This document shows positions 42,517 to 54,798 of a stretch of DNA of 64,000 nucleotides, piece after piece (the stretch's first letter is position 1; every line of letters begins with the position of its first letter). A program made the translations under genes and the position numbers. The notes under the pieces are model-generated. The model saw only the letters and a list, made by a program, of their open reading frames with translations, had not been told where the DNA came from and made no database searches. Source of the DNA: Sarocladium kiliense (Eukaryota; Ascomycota; Sordariomycetes; Hypocreales; Sarocladiaceae); the NCBI GenBank assembly GCA_030734395.1, contig JAUZTG010000004.1, positions 310,001 to 374,000 of the forward strand, read 5' to 3'.

Positions 42517-44892
42517 ATGCGTTCCTCTATCGCAAAGTCTTCGGCTGTAGCCTCATTTCTTCTCGGCATCACAGCGCAAGCTGTCCCTGTCGTTGAGGCT
42601 GACGAAGCTGTCAATGTCTATGATGTCTTCCCCGTCGAGGTTGTCATTGCCAAGCCTACGGCAATTGAGCTCTTTTGTCCTGAGAACGGCATCTATCCTT
42701 TAGATGATGACCTTGTCTTTACTGTCACCAACGCACCGACCACCATTGCCACCCAGACTACCAGGTATTCAACCTTACAGACTCAGACAACTGTGTAAGT
42801 GTACTTCTGAACGCGAGAGCAAACAAGTAGAAGAAGAAGTCACTCATCTAACTTCATCACCAGCTACCGCGACGAATGTCAACAAGAGGCAACTTACACA
42901 TTTGCTGCTGGTGCCATGCCCTGGGGAGACACTTGCCTTCCACCGACCGGCGCGAACATCACACTCCCTCCTTCTGGTGATCGAAAGATTCCTTTAACTA
43001 TTGCGATCCCTGTTCAGTCAGATGGTGTTTGCGGTAGTCAGCCGGTTGCTACGCAAGAATCTAAGTACCAGACCGTCGCGACCGACTATTCTGGTCCTTG
43101 CAGCACTATCACAAACTTGGGCTATGCAGGCTCGACTCCTACAACCTATCGTTTCCCTCCTGGGCCTGATGAGACGCTGGGACTCGAAGTCATCTGCAAA
43201 CCAGGCTCCCCGCGTCCTCATAGCTGTGGTGCATGCGTCACTTACACCAAGATTGTTGAAGGCCTACCTATGCCAATCACCATCTCCATCCCTCCCACCG
43301 GGACACAGACAGACGGTTCTGTGATTGTCATCACGCCGCCACCAGTTCCAGATGCTGATGGGGACGGAACTGTCACAGTGATCCAGCCACTTCCCACTGG
43401 CACCGATGCTATCACGACTACGCTCCAACCAGGCTCTCCAGGAGATCCCACGACTGTCATTGTTCTGGAGCCGACTGATGCTCTGCCTGGAGTAACGACA
43501 ATTACTCGCCCAGGGACTAGCACTGTCCCGATCACTTCGACGATTCTTCCTGCGCCTGGCAGTGGAGGGACCACCTCGGTCATCATCGTCGAGCCAACAT
43601 CGGTACCAGGAGGCACAGTTACCGTCATGACCATCGTGCCGGGCGGTCCTGGCTTCACAACTACTCTCACGGCCACTGATCCGTCTGAGCCAGACACTGT
43701 CATCATCGGCACCACAGCCCCAGCAGCCACAATAACGATCACGTCCGTGATCACGGATGATAGCCCTGCCTTCACCACGACCATCATGGCGACAGACCCG
43801 GATGATCAAGACACTGTCATCATCGGAATCCCAACTTCCGACCCAGCGCCGACTGTCACCCCAGACACTACAACTTTCACAGTCCCGATCCCCGCTGGTT
43901 CCAGCTACGAGACCACAATCACAGCCACAGATGACGGTCCTGACAATGTCATCATCGGGTCACCTGCTCCCGAGGAACCCAACACAGACCGAGACAGGGA
44001 GTTTCCTACCCTTCCCGGACTTCCCCCTCCAGACGAGACTGGCATCACCAATGTCCCAGCGGAAACACCAGACACGACAACAGAGAACACCATCACCCCA
44101 ACCTTTGTTTTTCGTAGCGATACCACGACTGCGGCTACTGAACCCACCGATGGTGGTGAGACTGAGGACGGAGAGACAGCCACGCCTACTCCCACAGGTA
44201 ATCCAGAAGAGGGTGAGAGCGGCGAAGGAGGTGAGGGGGGTGAAGGTGGTGCGACTGGCATCGATGCTACCCCTGGTCCCAGCGAAACTGCACCACTGGC
44301 CGACACTTTCTGTGACAACATCGGCTTCCGCTATGCCATGATCCCTCACAACTACTACAACTCTGACGCCCCAACCTACAGCAACGTCGACGTCGTCGGT
44401 CTCCGCGAGTCTCGTCCTGTCTATGTCGGTCAGGCCCGGAAGATCGGTTTCCCCCCTTACCCCGGTGCACCAGACGTCAACCTCGAATACATGGCCATCA
44501 ACCACGAAGCCTGGATCAACGCCGTCATCGCCGGTGAGTACACCTTCGAACTCCCCTTCGTCGACGACATCGCCTTCGTTTGGGTCGGTACGGACGCATA
44601 TTCCGGCTGGACGAGGGAGAATGCAGACGCGGTACTTGGCATCTTTGGTGGTTCAGCAACGCTGAGTGTCACTCTCGAGGCTGGCGTTCACCTTGCTATT
44701 CGTGTTCTGTTTGTCAATGGCCAAGGCGGGTACTTCCTTCGGGTTACCATTCGGAACCCGAACGGCGACATTATTGCGGATGCGGATGGCGTCGATGAAG
44801 CATACATCGTCCAGGATACGTGCGGCGACTTTGCGCCTAACTTCCCGTCCCAACTAGATCCACTTGAGCCTCCGGAGCTCATTCTCTTGTAG
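42517..44892 (+). CDS. GLEYA-domain adhesin with Thr-rich repetitive stalk
   Basis: Two exons, 42517-42794 and 42864-44892, give 768 aa. The 69-bp intron has GTAAGT...CAG. The start at 42517 gives a good signal peptide (MRSSIAKSSAVASFLLGI), while an ATG 36 bp upstream would spoil it. Residues about 60-200 form a Cys-containing N-terminal region. A long Thr/Pro/Gly stalk (about 205-590) has recurring units ending DTVIIG, spaced 39 and 44 residues apart. After a Glu/Gly-rich hinge, the GLEYA lectin-like domain covers about 605-750, opening FCDNIGFRYAM with NLEYMAIN, AFVWVGTDAYSGWTRENAD and a closing Cys. No C-terminal GPI signal is visible. It should be a secreted or wall-bound adhesin binding glycans. 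It has the same C-terminal domain type as the PAN-GLEYA gene at 11477. Confidence 0.87.
43650..43965 (+). repeat. Diverged stalk repeats in the adhesin gene
   Basis: Three units of the pattern TT-x2-ATD-x(3,4)-D-x-VIIG end near 43710, 43827 and 43959. The DNA is diverged, so these are old protein repeats rather than recent slippage. Confidence 0.65.
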
Positions 44893-45472
44893 GGATTCTC
44901 CTTACAATGTTTGTTGTTGCGATGTTGAGATTAGACCGAATGTTCCGAAGTGCAAACGTTGGGAACTTTGTTCTCTGGTTATGAGATCAGAGAAGCACAT
45001 GTGAATTGAAAAGAACCATCTTTCCTTTCTCATGAAACCGCATCCATGTCTTATGTGAGATTTCCCCTTGGCTGAGATCCATACTGTCACTTACACATGC
45101 CTTCCTGGGCCACGAAGACTCGCGGAAGCATGTCTCCGTCTCAACCGCCAACCCCAAAGATCCGTGAATCAAAGCCCATGACGAGGCCCAGACTTTGCCA
45201 ACTCCCTTATTCAACCTCCAGTAAGCTCCGACTGATCAAATTATCGCATCATTTCTCCGTCGCCTCTCCTCTTACCGCCCATCTGCCATGGCTGCGGCTC
45301 GCCGAATTCGCGGCCATGGATGCCACATTAGGAAGGTCGACGAGAGTCACAAACAGCCAGAAACCCCATTCTCTCTTAAAGTTCTCCTAGCTAATAGTTA
45401 GATCGCGTGCGGCGTGCCTCGGCGGGAGCGCCCCTTGTCGCTTCGTGTCTCATAAGCGCGCTGACCCAACCC

Positions 45473-45490
45473 ACACACACACACACACAC
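45473..45490 (+). repeat. (AC)n microsatellite
   Basis: A run of about nine AC dinucleotides in non-coding DNA. Confidence 0.8.
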
Positions 45491-46575
45491 GGGATTCTGC
45501 AACAAGGTAACAAGACTATGCTCGCCGCCTTAAATCTTAATGTTATTGAACTGGCTTCTTTCGGTAACGCCACTTTCGCCCAACAAACACGTAGTTTCGC
45601 GTGGCTTTCTGCAGAGACTCTTTGGTTGAACACTGTCACTTCTGCCCTATGCCGTTTTCAGTATCGATGTCGTATAGCAGATCCTCTCATATAGCCAGCC
45701 CCTGCCAAGTCAGTCCGTTCAGTTTGGCGAGGGGGGTCCGTCGGCGACCTTAATGGCGATACGCACATGATTGATCCTCGGGGGTTTCCCCGCGAGATCT
45801 GCTTGAATAATCCTTGTGCCACTGATTGAGATGAGCTGAGATTGAAGGAGGGGCGTTTCCTGCTTGACTCGGAGTCTCGATTCGCGATTGTCGATTGACG
45901 ATTGACGACCCACGATGCTTCTTCGGGTGTTTTCGCCACAACGCGACAGCTCAACAGACATCGCGATCCGAAGGCACATTCGCCTTAATGACAACTTCGA
46001 GGTCGTTCTGTTCAATACGAACGGAACGTCATACCTCTCGGGACATACCGTCAGCGTCGCAGTACACCTGGGACCCTGAGCCTCCATAGCGCCCTCTCGT
46101 CCAAGAAAGGCAGTTAACTCAAGCGGCCCTCGGCACTTACTAGCATTTACCGCCGCACGAACCCCGGAAATGACATTCTCCTGCCGTTGCCCCAACGCGC
46201 CCTCCATAATCCATGCAAGGTCGAGAGCCCCAAGTCTTCTCTGGTGGCGCCTAGATACCCGACGGCCCTGAAATCTCGACTCAGCTGCCATACACGGCTG
46301 TTCAGGTACCAGACGGGAAGGTGAGGGTGTGCCAGCTGGATCTCATGGCAGCCATCGTGGCTTGAGATCCTCGCTTAGGATCTCCACTGTCAAGGAACGG
46401 AGACCCTTGCATGTCAAATGGTCCTTGATGTGCCGATTTGCGCGATTACACGCAGGTTTCGAGAAACGTGGAGAATGCTTGGGGCATGTTATCACCTACC
46501 TCAATCAGGTAGCGTCCTTCACGATCCGAAGACCAAGACTCCTTGAGAGATCATGGAGTCTCTGGTCCAGATGAG

Positions 46576-46582
46576 TATATAA
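46576..46582 (+). promoter_or_regulatory. TATA box of the subtilase gene
   Basis: TATATAA lies about 140 bp upstream of the subtilase ATG, giving a leader of roughly 110 nt. Confidence 0.6.
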
Positions 46583-46628
46583 CCAGAAGGCAAATGCCAC
46601 TTCCTGTGGTTCTGGTGCTCTTCACCTC

Positions 46629-46649
46629 CAGCAGCAGCAGCAGCAGCAG
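46629..46649 (+). repeat. (CAG)7 in the subtilase leader
   Basis: Seven CAG triplets fall between the TATA box and the ATG, so they lie in the predicted 5' leader rather than the protein. Confidence 0.75.
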
Positions 46650-46716
46650 CCAGTCCAGAGTCAGCACCTTCAGTCAAGACAAGCCTCACCTTCAACTTCA
46701 CCTTCTTTTCTTCACC

Positions 46717-48073
46717 ATGCGTGCCGAAGCTCTTCTCGCTCTCCTGCCCCTCGTGGCCGCCGCTCCCCATAAGCGTGCCCCTCTTCACGTGCCCCGCGAT
46801 GTCGAGCTCATTGAGGGCAAGTTCATTGTCAAGTTCAAGGAGCCCAAGGAGGGAGAGTTCTCTGCACAGAATTTCGACAAGTCTCTCACCGACATCGTCG
46901 ACCATGCGGATTTCCTGTACGACAACGTGAACGGTTTCGCTTCCAGCTTGACTGAGGAGGAGATCGAGACTCTCCGCAGCGACCCCAATGTAAGCGTCCT
47001 AGGAAAGGAACAGCTCAAGGAACTTCAGAGATACTGACAGGTCGAACAGGTCGAGTACATCGAGCAGGACTCCGTGGCAACCATCTCCGCAGTTGTCAGC
47101 CAGACCGGCGCTCCCTACGGCCTTGCTCGCCTCTCCAACGCTCGTCCCGGCTCGACCACATACAGCTACGACGACACCGCTGGTGCCGGAACCTGCTCCT
47201 ATGTCATCGACACCGGCATTGAGGCCACCCACTCCGTAAGTTGAAACTAGGCCGATCTGACAATGTCTCCAGAGCTAACAAACGGAATCAGGAGTTCGAG
47301 GGTCGAGCTCAGCAGCTCGTAAACTACGTCAGCGCTGCCACCACTGATGACCAAGGTCACGGAACCCACGTTGCTGGTACCATTGGTGGCCGCACTTACG
47401 GTGTCGCGAAGAAGACCCAGCTGTATGGAGTCAAGGTTCTTGCTGCTGATGGCAGGGGTAGCACGTGAGTCTCTTCTTCTTTCTCTTTCCGGGCTTCAAA
47501 GGATCTCAGCTGACATTCCTCTTCCACCTCAGTTCCGCTGTCCTCCAGGGTATGGACTTCGTCGTCGGCGACAGCCGCTCCCGCAACTGCCCCCGTGGCG
47601 TCGTTGTCAACATGTCCCTGGGCTCCGGCCGTCTCCAGTCCATCAACGACGGCGCCGCCGCAATTGTCCGCTCCGGCATCTTCCTCGCCGTTGCAGCTGG
47701 CAACGGTGACCAGTTCGGTCGTCCTTTGAACGCCGATACCCAGTCACCCGCCTCCGAGCCCCTGGTCTGCACCGTTGGCGCCACTGATAGCCAGGACCGC
47801 GTCGCTTCCTTCTCCAACTTCGGTGCCTCTGTCGACATCTACGCTCCTGGTGTCAGTGTCCTGAGCGCCAGTCTCAATGGCCGGACCGCTACTCTCTCCG
47901 GCACCTCCATGGCCTCGCCTCACGTTGCTGGCCTCGCTGCCTACTACCTCGGTCTCGGCCGCGCCACTGCTGCCAACATGTGCAACTACATCGTCAGCAC
48001 TGGTCTCCGCAACGTCATCAGCGGCGTGCCTACCAACACCGTGAACCTGCTTGCCCAGAACGGTCTGGCTTAA
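46717..48073 (+). CDS. Secreted subtilisin-like serine protease, proteinase K type
   Basis: Four exons, 46717-46989, 47050-47235, 47292-47464 and 47533-48073, give 390 aa. Introns are 60, 56 and 68 bp. Residues 1-16 are a signal peptide (MRAEALLALLPLVAAA). An inhibitor I9 propeptide follows (about 35-105, GKFIVKFKE to VEYIEQD). The mature peptidase S8 domain starts near 110 (APYGLARLS). The catalytic triad is visible: Asp145 in YVIDTGIEATH, His176 in GHGTHVAG and Ser about 336 in SGTSMASPHVAG. The oxyanion region carries AAGNGDQFG. Length and motifs match fungal alkaline and cuticle-degrading proteases. It should be a broad extracellular protease for nutrition or host interaction. The TATA box and short leader suggest strong regulated expression. 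Confidence 0.95.
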
Positions 48074-48529
48074 GTTAGTGACGGCGAGGAAGCTGGCAGG
48101 CTCCAGACATGACTTCGTAGTGATGATAGCATAACGATGAAAATAATGATTCTTTTGTATAGCATATCTTCGTTTTTACCTGGTTGACTGTGATGCCTTT
48201 GATACCATACTACAGACGATGATTGGGGATTAATGGAGAAACCGTTTACGTGGACAGAACCCATTCCAAAAGCGACGTTGAAGGTCACCTGACGCCTGAT
48301 GACGTTGCAATCCTCAACACCATCGCGACAGGCGTCCACAGCAACCACCACACTCCGTCGTCGCTCCAACATTCCCACAGCTCCAGTAACGGCGCCTCTT
48401 CTTAATAGTCATCTACAACTGCCATCGTACTAGCCAGCCATCGTCACTGTAGCAAGCACCACGACTCTCAATCGCACCTCTTACCAAACATTCACACAGC
48501 ACAAGGCATCAAGCCACATCACCCTCATC
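48074..48529. other. Intergenic, no gene recognised
   Basis: This is the 3' end of the subtilase and the promoter of the next gene, with a C/A-rich leader at 48320-48529. Confidence 0.55.
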
Positions 48530-49267
48530 ATGCCACCTATTAAAGTATTCACCAACTCCCCCATCAACGCCGCCAAACCCTCAGGAACAACCTCCCAAAC
48601 GATCCAACAGGACCAACAGAACAATCCTCCTCCACCTACCACCACCTCATCACAACAGCAGCAAGGCTTTGCCTACCCGGCACCCCAACCTGGCGCGGCA
48701 CCATCCCTCCCGCAGCCCACCTCGAGCTATAACACAACCGCCTATCAACCCACTCCAACACGAACTCTCAGCGGCGATGGATCATCAGGCAGTCCACCTC
48801 CCCCTCAACCTGGTGCCGTGCCTGTGCCCCCAGGGGGCTCTGCCATGTCGACTCACCTCCCACCGCCTCCCAAAGCCGGTGAGAAGCTCCCGAGTCAGCA
48901 ACCCAGCACCACCACCATGCCACCCCAAATGTCCTACTCCCTCCCAAGCACAAACGCCCCGCCTCACCACCTAGGCTCATCTACCTCCACGGCACCACCA
49001 GCACAGACTCAAGGCTACCCTGGAGGACCACCGCGGCCAACTACGCTCATGGAGGGAGGCATGGGAGGGAGTGGCTACGGCCAACAGCAGCCTCTGGGGT
49101 ACCAGCAGAACATGGGATCATATCAGCAAAGGTCCTACGATAACGAAGGCAGTTATGACAGCCAGGATGAATCCGTGTGGGGAACAGCAAAGAAGTGGGC
49201 GTCCGCCGCTGGAGACAGTCTAGCCAAGGCAGAGAACGAGGTCTGGAAGAGGATCAACAAGGACTAG
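48530..49267 (+). CDS. Pro/Gln/Ser-rich protein with conserved C-terminal Trp motif
   Basis: A single exon of 245 aa. The N-terminus MPPIKVFTNSPINAAKPSG looks conserved in character. Residues 20-205 are disordered and rich in Pro, Gln, Ser, Thr and Gly. The C-terminus (about 210-245) is an ordered amphipathic helix with DESVWGTAKKWASAAGDSLA ending in a basic stretch, suggesting a membrane-associating or protein-binding end. There is no signal peptide, Cys or membrane segment, so it should be cytoplasmic or nuclear. The layout resembles conserved uncharacterised proteins of filamentous ascomycetes, but I cannot name a family. The function is unknown. Confidence 0.75.
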   Translation: MPPIKVFTNSPINAAKPSGTTSQTIQQDQQNNPPPPTTTSSQQQQGFAYPAPQPGAAPSLPQPTSSYNTTAYQPTPTRTLSGDGSSGSPPPPQPGAVPVPPGGSAMSTHLPPPPKAGEKLPSQQPSTTTMPPQMSYSLPSTNAPPHHLGSSTSTAPPAQTQGYPGGPPRPTTLMEGGMGGSGYGQQQPLGYQQNMGSYQQRSYDNEGSYDSQDESVWGTAKKWASAAGDSLAKAENEVWKRINKD

Positions 49268-52200
49268 AAGGGTATTCAGGGAGGTAGACTCGCAATCATC
49301 CGTTTCTCCGCGAGAGTGAGAGGAGATTGGTCTATATCGGCGAGTATAAGTGGCGAGTTTGGCAGAAATTTTGTTCTTGGGAGAACAGGGAGGAGAAGTG
49401 GTTCACTGCGTCACTGTGTTCGAGGAATATCGTCTGTCATCGAAATCACGGGAACGCCGGGAGGGTCAAGGCAACAAGAGCAAGAAAATACGGAAGAAAA
49501 AGAACTCTTACTCAGAACCGTTCCGTCGCGCATCGAGCATAGGTTCGTGCACTCAGGCGTGACGGGTCCGCGATGGAGCAGTTGGACAGTGCACCACACG
49601 ACGCGACGCGAAGAAGCTGCTATTTCGAGAAAGCGACAGGAGAAAGTCAAGGATGAAGAGAGGGTCCCGTTCGAAACTCCCGGCCGTACGAGTCAAATCC
49701 CAGTCCCATGTTTGGTCAGATTGCCGAGTGAGGCAAAGTTCGTGCCCTGTCGTAGACTACCCTACGTTTCGTTACATCCCTATATCGGTCGCCCGTGTTA
49801 TACAGCGAGCTCTACTTGCGACACAGGAACCTTTGTGACACCATAACGGAAAGGACAGCGTTTAGAAGGGAAGCCTTTTGGACACTTAGCTTGCCTCCGG
49901 GTAGGTGGGTGCTTGCAGGAGGAGGATCGAAGGAATCGGGCCGCGCGGTCAACTGTCCCTGGATCGTCCATTGAGTTAAACTTCAGCCTCGGGTCCCGTG
50001 GTCGTGTCGTGCTGGGGGGTCACGAACGAAACGGAAGCAGAGCACCGGCCGACAAGCCCGCGTGGCTAATGATGACGAAGTGGGAGAGATGCAAGGAGAA
50101 AGAGGCAGCCTGGAGGAGGGGTCTAGGTCATGAACAGAAGATCCAAGGCGGGAGTCGATCCCCAAGAGCCGGGCTGCCTTGCTGAGGATCTGCTTATTCC
50201 AGGCACAGGGACAGCTTAATAGATGCGATATTGACAGGCACAATTTCCGCATCTGGCGAGAGTTGTCATGCGCGCCACACTTGCGGACGCGCAAGACGCC
50301 CCCCTTTGGCCCCCGTTTCCCCTCCTCGTCCGTGTCGTGTTGCTCAAAAGGGCCTCAGGAAAGAGCAAAGTGCGGAGAAGCCGATGAGGTGTTCATCATG
50401 ATCGTGAGACTCGCTTCGGCATTGAACAGACCATGCACGCGTGCATCGCGGCAAACCGTATTTGAGCCTGAAGCAACAGCCGTCACGAGACGATGCGACA
50501 AAAGGCTAGAGTGCCCTGTTAGTTGTTAGGGTGGGTTGATCGCGCCGTCGTCAGTGCCGGCGCCAAAGTGGACAGGAGGGGCATTTCGGAGTCGACGAGA
50601 TTACACAGGCGGCGGCGTTGTTCTGGAGGCTAAAATCTTGTTTCTAGAAGGACTTGCTGTGGACTCCCGAGCGAGCGAAGAGCGAGAATGAAAGATAAGG
50701 TGTCTGATTAGTACAGAACGCTGGCGATTCGGGCGCAATCGGCAATACAAGGGGACGTGGAGGAAACGGGCACAGCACGCGCCACATTCGTACAGCAATG
50801 GGGACAAGAAACAAAAGGAAGAAGCGAACCAGAGTTTGAGAGAGCTTAAGGTGAAGGTCGTGTCCTGAAATTGGCGGGCGCATGACTTCGTTCGCTGGTC
50901 GCCGCCGAGAGTCCACCTTCTGGTGTGCTGACCAACGATCGGAGTGTGCCTGGGACAGCTTGTCCGGGTGTGTGTGCTGTGGGCTATATTGCGAGACTGC
51001 TTAATTGCTAACAACTTTAGTGAAGGAGCTGGCTGCGATGTGGTGCAAAGGACCTTTCGAACAACGACACGATGTGGTAGTGCTGTCGAAAGGTTGTTAC
51101 TGGGAGAGAACCGACTCGGAGGACACGGCAGCCGCAACGAGCCAACCGCAGGGCCGGACGGCGATATGCAGACCCGGATTCGCGACACAGCCCAGAACAG
51201 GGTGGAGGGATGATGGTGGGAGAAAGTGGGAAGAAGCATTGACACACAAGACGGGAAGAGGGGGCCAGACAGACGGAGACCGGGAGGGCAAAGTCTGGTA
51301 CCGGTCATCGGCTTCAGGGATGTTGGGGGAAAGAAGAATGAGGGTCGTTTCTGGTTTCTTGGGTCTGAGTGCCTTTGTCTGGTTCATTGGACGAATGGGC
51401 TGCCAATTCAGCCTTCCTCTGATCAAACGCGGCTGGGTTCTAGGTTGTTGGGCGCTGCGTGTATGTGTGTCAGCAGGATTTCCAATCATCATCTGTTACT
51501 TTCCTGCTCGCCTCCACAAGCTGCGTGTAAGAGAGGAGGAAGCGAATCCGATAGATGCAGAAAGCGAGCAAAGACGAAGATGAGCTGACACGGTATGGCG
51601 ATGCTCAGCACGGATGAGCAAATCCCGGGGTCAGCCAAGATGAGCGAAGAGGTCGAGGGCAGGTCGATGATCAAGGTGAGGTTCAGAAGGTGACACGGAA
51701 GGGGATGAGTAATCGCTGACAAGACAGGCAGCGTCGTGCAGAGAGCGGACTGTGACGAGTCACGATATGGTGACGAAGCTGCCTGGAGGACGAAGGACGG
51801 ACGAGGATAGCAGCGAGGGAGGTGTGTGTGGAGGAACCGAGGACAAGTGACGATGGAGGAGAGACGAGGCAGAGGCAGAGGAGGAGGCAGAAAAGGGACA
51901 TTTCTCACAACTAACACACACCTCACCCCGCCTCTACCTCTATGGGTTGTGGACATGTCACAGCACCCTCAACAGGGCAGAAGACAGAGCTGTCAGTGGC
52001 TGCCACAAGCCGGAAGGGCGGGGTGCCAGGCCAAGGTTACAGGGGTAGCTTGCAGGGGTTTGGTCGATCTTGAGACAGATCTGAGACGCGCCAACGGCAA
52101 CCCCTGGCGGCCCGGCAGAAGCTGCACCAGGGACTTGAGACGGCTGTAGCTAAGCGGGGGAAGATGGTCGGACTGGGTACAGGGCCTGGCTTCAGGTGGT

Positions 52201-52434
52201 GGCAGTGGCCTGATTGCGGTTGCTACAGTGGGTTTCCTCAGTTGAAACCAGCAGCTTGAACAAGGCTCCAGCTCGTCAAAGTCACGGTTGTGATGGAGAT
52301 GGAAATGGGAATGAGGTCATTGCATCTTATCTTGAATTTCCAGAGATGTGAGTCCAGATAATCATCGTCAGCTGCATCAGATAACTCAATTCCATCCATC
52401 CACACATTTATCCATCCAGCCTCTGTCCCAGCCG

Positions 52435-52448
52435 CCCCCCCCCCCCCC
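52435..52448 (+). repeat. Poly-C run
   Basis: Fourteen consecutive C residues at the left edge of the pyrimidine-rich block. It may vary in length and be prone to sequencing error. Confidence 0.85.
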
Positions 52449-54776
52449 TTCGTTCCGTCTCGTGAGCTATTATATCCCACTCACTCACCTGCTCCAGGTA
52501 TTACCAGCGTCCTCCTTACATACACGCTGCTGCAATAGAAGCCTTCTTATAAGGCCAAAGCCAGCGACGGCCGAAGAACGAGCGAGACATGCAGCCCGAG
52601 ATTCCTTGTCACTGGCCTCTTGATTGGAGCCTACACCCCGCATTTCTCCAAAATGTCGACCCATTTCTTCCCTCTTCTTCTTCTTCCTTTCCTTCTGGTG
52701 CTGCGCTTCTCCTCCCTCTCCCGTTGCTTACAGCTATAGCTCAACCAACCAACCGACATGAATCCATCCTCCCCTATCCAGCTTAGTAGCTGCAGCTGCC
52801 AACAAGACACCGCATACTGCAGCATCACATCACCAAGACTGGCTCTGGCTTCTTGCTTCGTGCAGCGTGCATCAGACGAATCGGCGTGCCCTGTGACGTC
52901 GGCTCGACCTCAACCTCAAACACCTTACTCCGCTTTCCCACACCGTGTCTCTCGTGTCTCAACACACCTTCAACCTCATCGGTCTGCCTTCTCCTCTGTC
53001 TGCGTTCGAGCCCTTGCGATATACCCTCCTTCACGGTCAACGTGCAGCCAACAAGCATAAAGATTCCATGCCGTGCTGAGTTGCCTTTCCTTTCTGACCT
53101 TCGCTTTGTCCCGTCTGCTCTGCAAAGAGCCATTCATCAGTCTTGAACACACTATTCCACGCCTCCAGCCTTGTCCCGGACCAGCCACCTCAGGACAGAA
53201 GTCCCCACCCCAAGCAAGCCGCGTGTCGTCGTCGACTCAGCTTATATCTGACCTTCGCTATTTCTCCTCTTTTTTTCTTCTTTTTTTCCCCTTACGCCTT
53301 TCGTAGACTTTTGTTATAGTGCCTTGCATGGCGTAGAATATTGGTTTCCGATAGATTGACCTGCTTGCCCTAAGCTGTCTTTCAGCCCTCCCCATAGGTC
53401 GCAGCGTTCTAGATGATCGACCCTTTTTGTTATTCGCTCGCCACACAATCTACCTGGAGCTGACGTCAAGGAATCGTGACCGCTAGAATCCTGAGATCTA
53501 GCTTGGGAGGGCGCACACCGGACGGAGTCCGGGCTCGTCGTCAGTGACGTGGGTTCGTTGGTCTTTGCACCGTTTTTGGCCTCATCATCAGACAAAGGTC
53601 CGTGCGACAAACTTGGCTTGCCCCCAAAAAGAGAGTTTCCTAAATCTCCTACGTGCGCCAGTCTTATCCCTTGTCCTGTTTTGTACGTAGCCGTCGCAGG
53701 TTTGTACTCTTGCGGTCTTCTGCGACGAGAAGCACTGACACCACGGAGATAAAAGCAACCCTGGTTTAAAACAGCCCCAGAACCAGGCCAGCCACTCGCA
53801 CGCTGACTTTCGTACCCGAGGCTGGACCCTGCTCTTGCTCGCCTCCACGGAAGATTTTCTGGAAGAGCCGGGGGTCATGGCCTGTCCTTGTCGTTGCGCG
53901 TACGTGGCCAACCTATTGACTGTTCGATGTGCAATTGTACGACTAGTTACTTTGGAAAGTCATTGACGAGAGCGTTCTTCTTATCAACCATTGGCGATTC
54001 TGGAAACCCAGAGTGGAAGAAGTAAAGAAAGACACGAAAGCCGTTACAGGATCTCACAGACAAACACGCGAGCTTCAGCCATTGGCGCGATAAAGACGGC
54101 GTCCAGGCTGTCTTCAGACCCATACACCGTGAGACATGACAAGCCACGCTCACGATCCCCCTCTCTCGGTATCAGCCGTGCCGGGGCCTCAGCCTCTGCC
54201 TCTCACTCTCTGTATCCTCTATTCTCATGTAACTCTGCTGCTCTGCCAGCGAAGAGCAATGGAGACACGCGACCTGCGCCTCATCCGTCATATACGCAAC
54301 TTTGCACTGCCAGGTACTCCAATTTCTCCCATCCCATCCCATCCAACGCAATCCTCACCCACATTTCCTCATCTTGTGGTTCATTGCTACGTTGCCTGCC
54401 TTTCAAACAGCTCCGTCCCCAGCATTATCTGCACGATGCCCATGAATCTCTATGCTTATACGAAGCCGATCTTCTTACTTGACAAGGTCCTAGTCCTAGT
54501 TTCGCTCTCAACCTCTCTCTCTCCCTCATCCGCAGCCGCAACTTGGCTAACACCGACACAACGGCGTGTCCTAAACCCACAATTAGCAACTCCACACCTT
54601 AACCAGGGGGGGCGTATTCCCCGTCGCGTCACTTCTCTTATTTTTGCTGTATCCATCTGGGTCCTCCCCCCGAAGCAGCATCGTCAGGCCTCGGCGATCC
54701 GTCTGGCGCAGGTCCCAGTCTCTGCCCTGCTGGAAGTGGCCCGAGTTCAGTCCCGTAGTGGGTGTGTGAGCGAGTC

Positions 54777-54798
54777 TGTGTGTGTGTGTGTGTGTGTG
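54777..54798 (+). repeat. (TG)n microsatellite
   Basis: A run of about ten TG dinucleotides in the predicted long leader region. Confidence 0.75.

Larger units (their letters stand above)
44893..46716. other. Intergenic with microsatellite; subtilase promoter at right end
   Basis: 1.8 kb without a convincing gene. A minus-strand open frame of 190 codons (45719-46291) has no domain or signal peptide and I do not accept it. The stretch contains an (AC)9 run near 45473-45490, short TTGACGA repeats near 45890, a TATA box and a CAG run. Confidence 0.55.

Noticed and set aside
43242..43809. Antisense open frames of 181 codons opposite the adhesin stalk
   Set aside because: They are reflections of the Thr-rich repeats, with valine-rich low-complexity translation.
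45719..46291. Minus-strand open frame of 190 codons
   Set aside because: No signal peptide, domain or splice context; it overlaps short direct repeats in an intergenic region.
49640..49700. tRNA-like B-box (GTTCGAAAC) near 49670
   Set aside because: No matching A-box or acceptor-stem pairing in the preceding 70 bp.
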